Assembly: GCA_017469625.1 (NCBI GenBank)
Contig: JAFUGA010000018.1
Span: 229,629 to 293,628 of the forward strand
DNA from: Bacteroidales bacterium
GTDB taxonomy: Bacteria; Bacteroidota; Bacteroidia; Bacteroidales; P3
DNA: 64,000 bases
Direction: 5' to 3'
This document shows positions 63,794 through 64,000 of this stretch, piece by piece. Below the pieces are notes generated by a model that was not told the DNA's origin, searched no databases, and saw nothing but the letters and a program-made list of their open reading frames with translations. Both the position numbers and the translations under genes were made by a program. Position 1 is the stretch's first letter; each line of letters begins with the position of its first letter.

Positions 63794-63919
63794 TAAAACT
63801 TTATTCTAATTTTCTATCTCTTCGTTTTAATTTCGTAGAACTTGATTCTAATTTTCTAAAACAAAGAGATAGAATTCTAAAACTTTGTTTCGTGAAATTA
63901 AAACAAAGTTCTACAGTTT
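63794..63919. repeat. 21-bp modular array 9 (6 units)
   Basis: Six units from 63794; centres TTT, TTC, TTG, AAA, TTT, AAA. Units three to five reproduce words in the same order as in arrays 2 and 5 (TAGAAC-TTG-ATTCTA, then TAAAAC-AAA-GAGATA). The last unit overlaps the probable stop codon of a minus-strand gene that enters from the right. Confidence 0.94.
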
Positions 63920-64000
63920 TGGTTCTTTGATTTCTGGTTGCAAACGCTCCTTTAGTTGTAAAGTATTCAAAATCTTAGTGTTATACTTTAGTTTCTCTCT
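63911..64000 (-). CDS. C-terminal end of a gene running off the right edge (partial)
   Basis: On the minus strand one frame is open from the window edge for 29 codons, ending LQLKERLQPEIKEPKL then TAG; the other two frames stop within the first 20 bases. Lys/Glu/Leu composition is coding-like. The stop lies inside the last unit of array 9. Too short to identify. Confidence 0.45.
   Translation of the reverse strand, partial: REKLKYNTKILNTLQLKERLQPEIKEPKL

Overview
The window is an AT-rich chromosomal segment from a member of the Bacteroidota, most likely order Bacteroidales. The evidence is the promoter signal and the gene content. At least 22 genes have the Bacteroidota -7 box TAnnTTTG just upstream, and Shine-Dalgarno sequences are weak. 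Lineage-typical genes include a DUF4290 protein beside murA, a DUF5103 type IX secretion plug, a DUF4159 protein, RibBA, a eukaryote-type (GT3) glycogen synthase fused to a phosphorylase, and a Tat-exported ferredoxin-type aldo/keto reductase. No phage, insertion sequence, rRNA operon or CRISPR array is visible. Gene content is mainly core metabolism, information processing and cell envelope.

Layout. 1-10 kb: GH2 mannosidase, glmM, a membrane glycosyltransferase with metG, tRNA-Arg, a GH73 glucosaminidase and a low-complexity lipoprotein. 10-22 kb: fur and leuS (divergent), ferritin, the glycogen synthase-phosphorylase fusion, an outer membrane protein, rsmE and a DUF4159 gene. 21-31 kb: a HerA-like ATPase, uvrB, mnmE, the DUF5103 plug, pepP and a GT22-like enzyme. 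31-45 kb: rny, a probable 6S RNA, zapA with a coiled-coil partner, ribBA, a LysE exporter, flavodoxin, a lipoprotein-lysozyme-dehydrogenase operon, a beta-CASP nuclease, aroQ, an aldo/keto reductase and recR. 44-51 kb: two transporters, then a five-gene, heavily overlapping envelope operon (TM2, LolA-like, YidD, two paralogous TPR-membrane proteins). 51-64 kb: DUF4290-murA-HutG-like-response regulator, a UvrD/PcrA helicase, pyrBI behind what looks like a pyrBI-type attenuator, xseAB and several exported proteins.

The most striking signal is a family of nine intergenic arrays (63 recognisable units) with an exact 21-bp period, two turns of the DNA helix, and no indels within any array. Each unit follows a small grammar: a 6-nt arm, a 3-nt centre, a 6-nt arm and a 6-nt spacer. 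The arms come from a short list of words (TAAAAC, TAGAAC, CGAAAC, TATCTC, TCTTTC and their complements). Arrays recur every 5-11 kb and lie between genes; only the last one touches a gene, at a probable stop codon. Where flanking genes run the same way, units mostly read AAAACAAAG on the coding strand. I know of no described element with this design.

Other points: a probable UTP-type attenuator with a leader peptide before pyrBI; MurA with Asp in place of the fosfomycin-target Cys; an NtrC-type regulator with no DNA-binding domain and an altered GAFTGA loop; a HutG-like protein missing two metal ligands; genes whose promoter box almost touches the ATG; and a large nested inverted repeat beside array 3. 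All functional calls are from reading the sequence; no database search was run.
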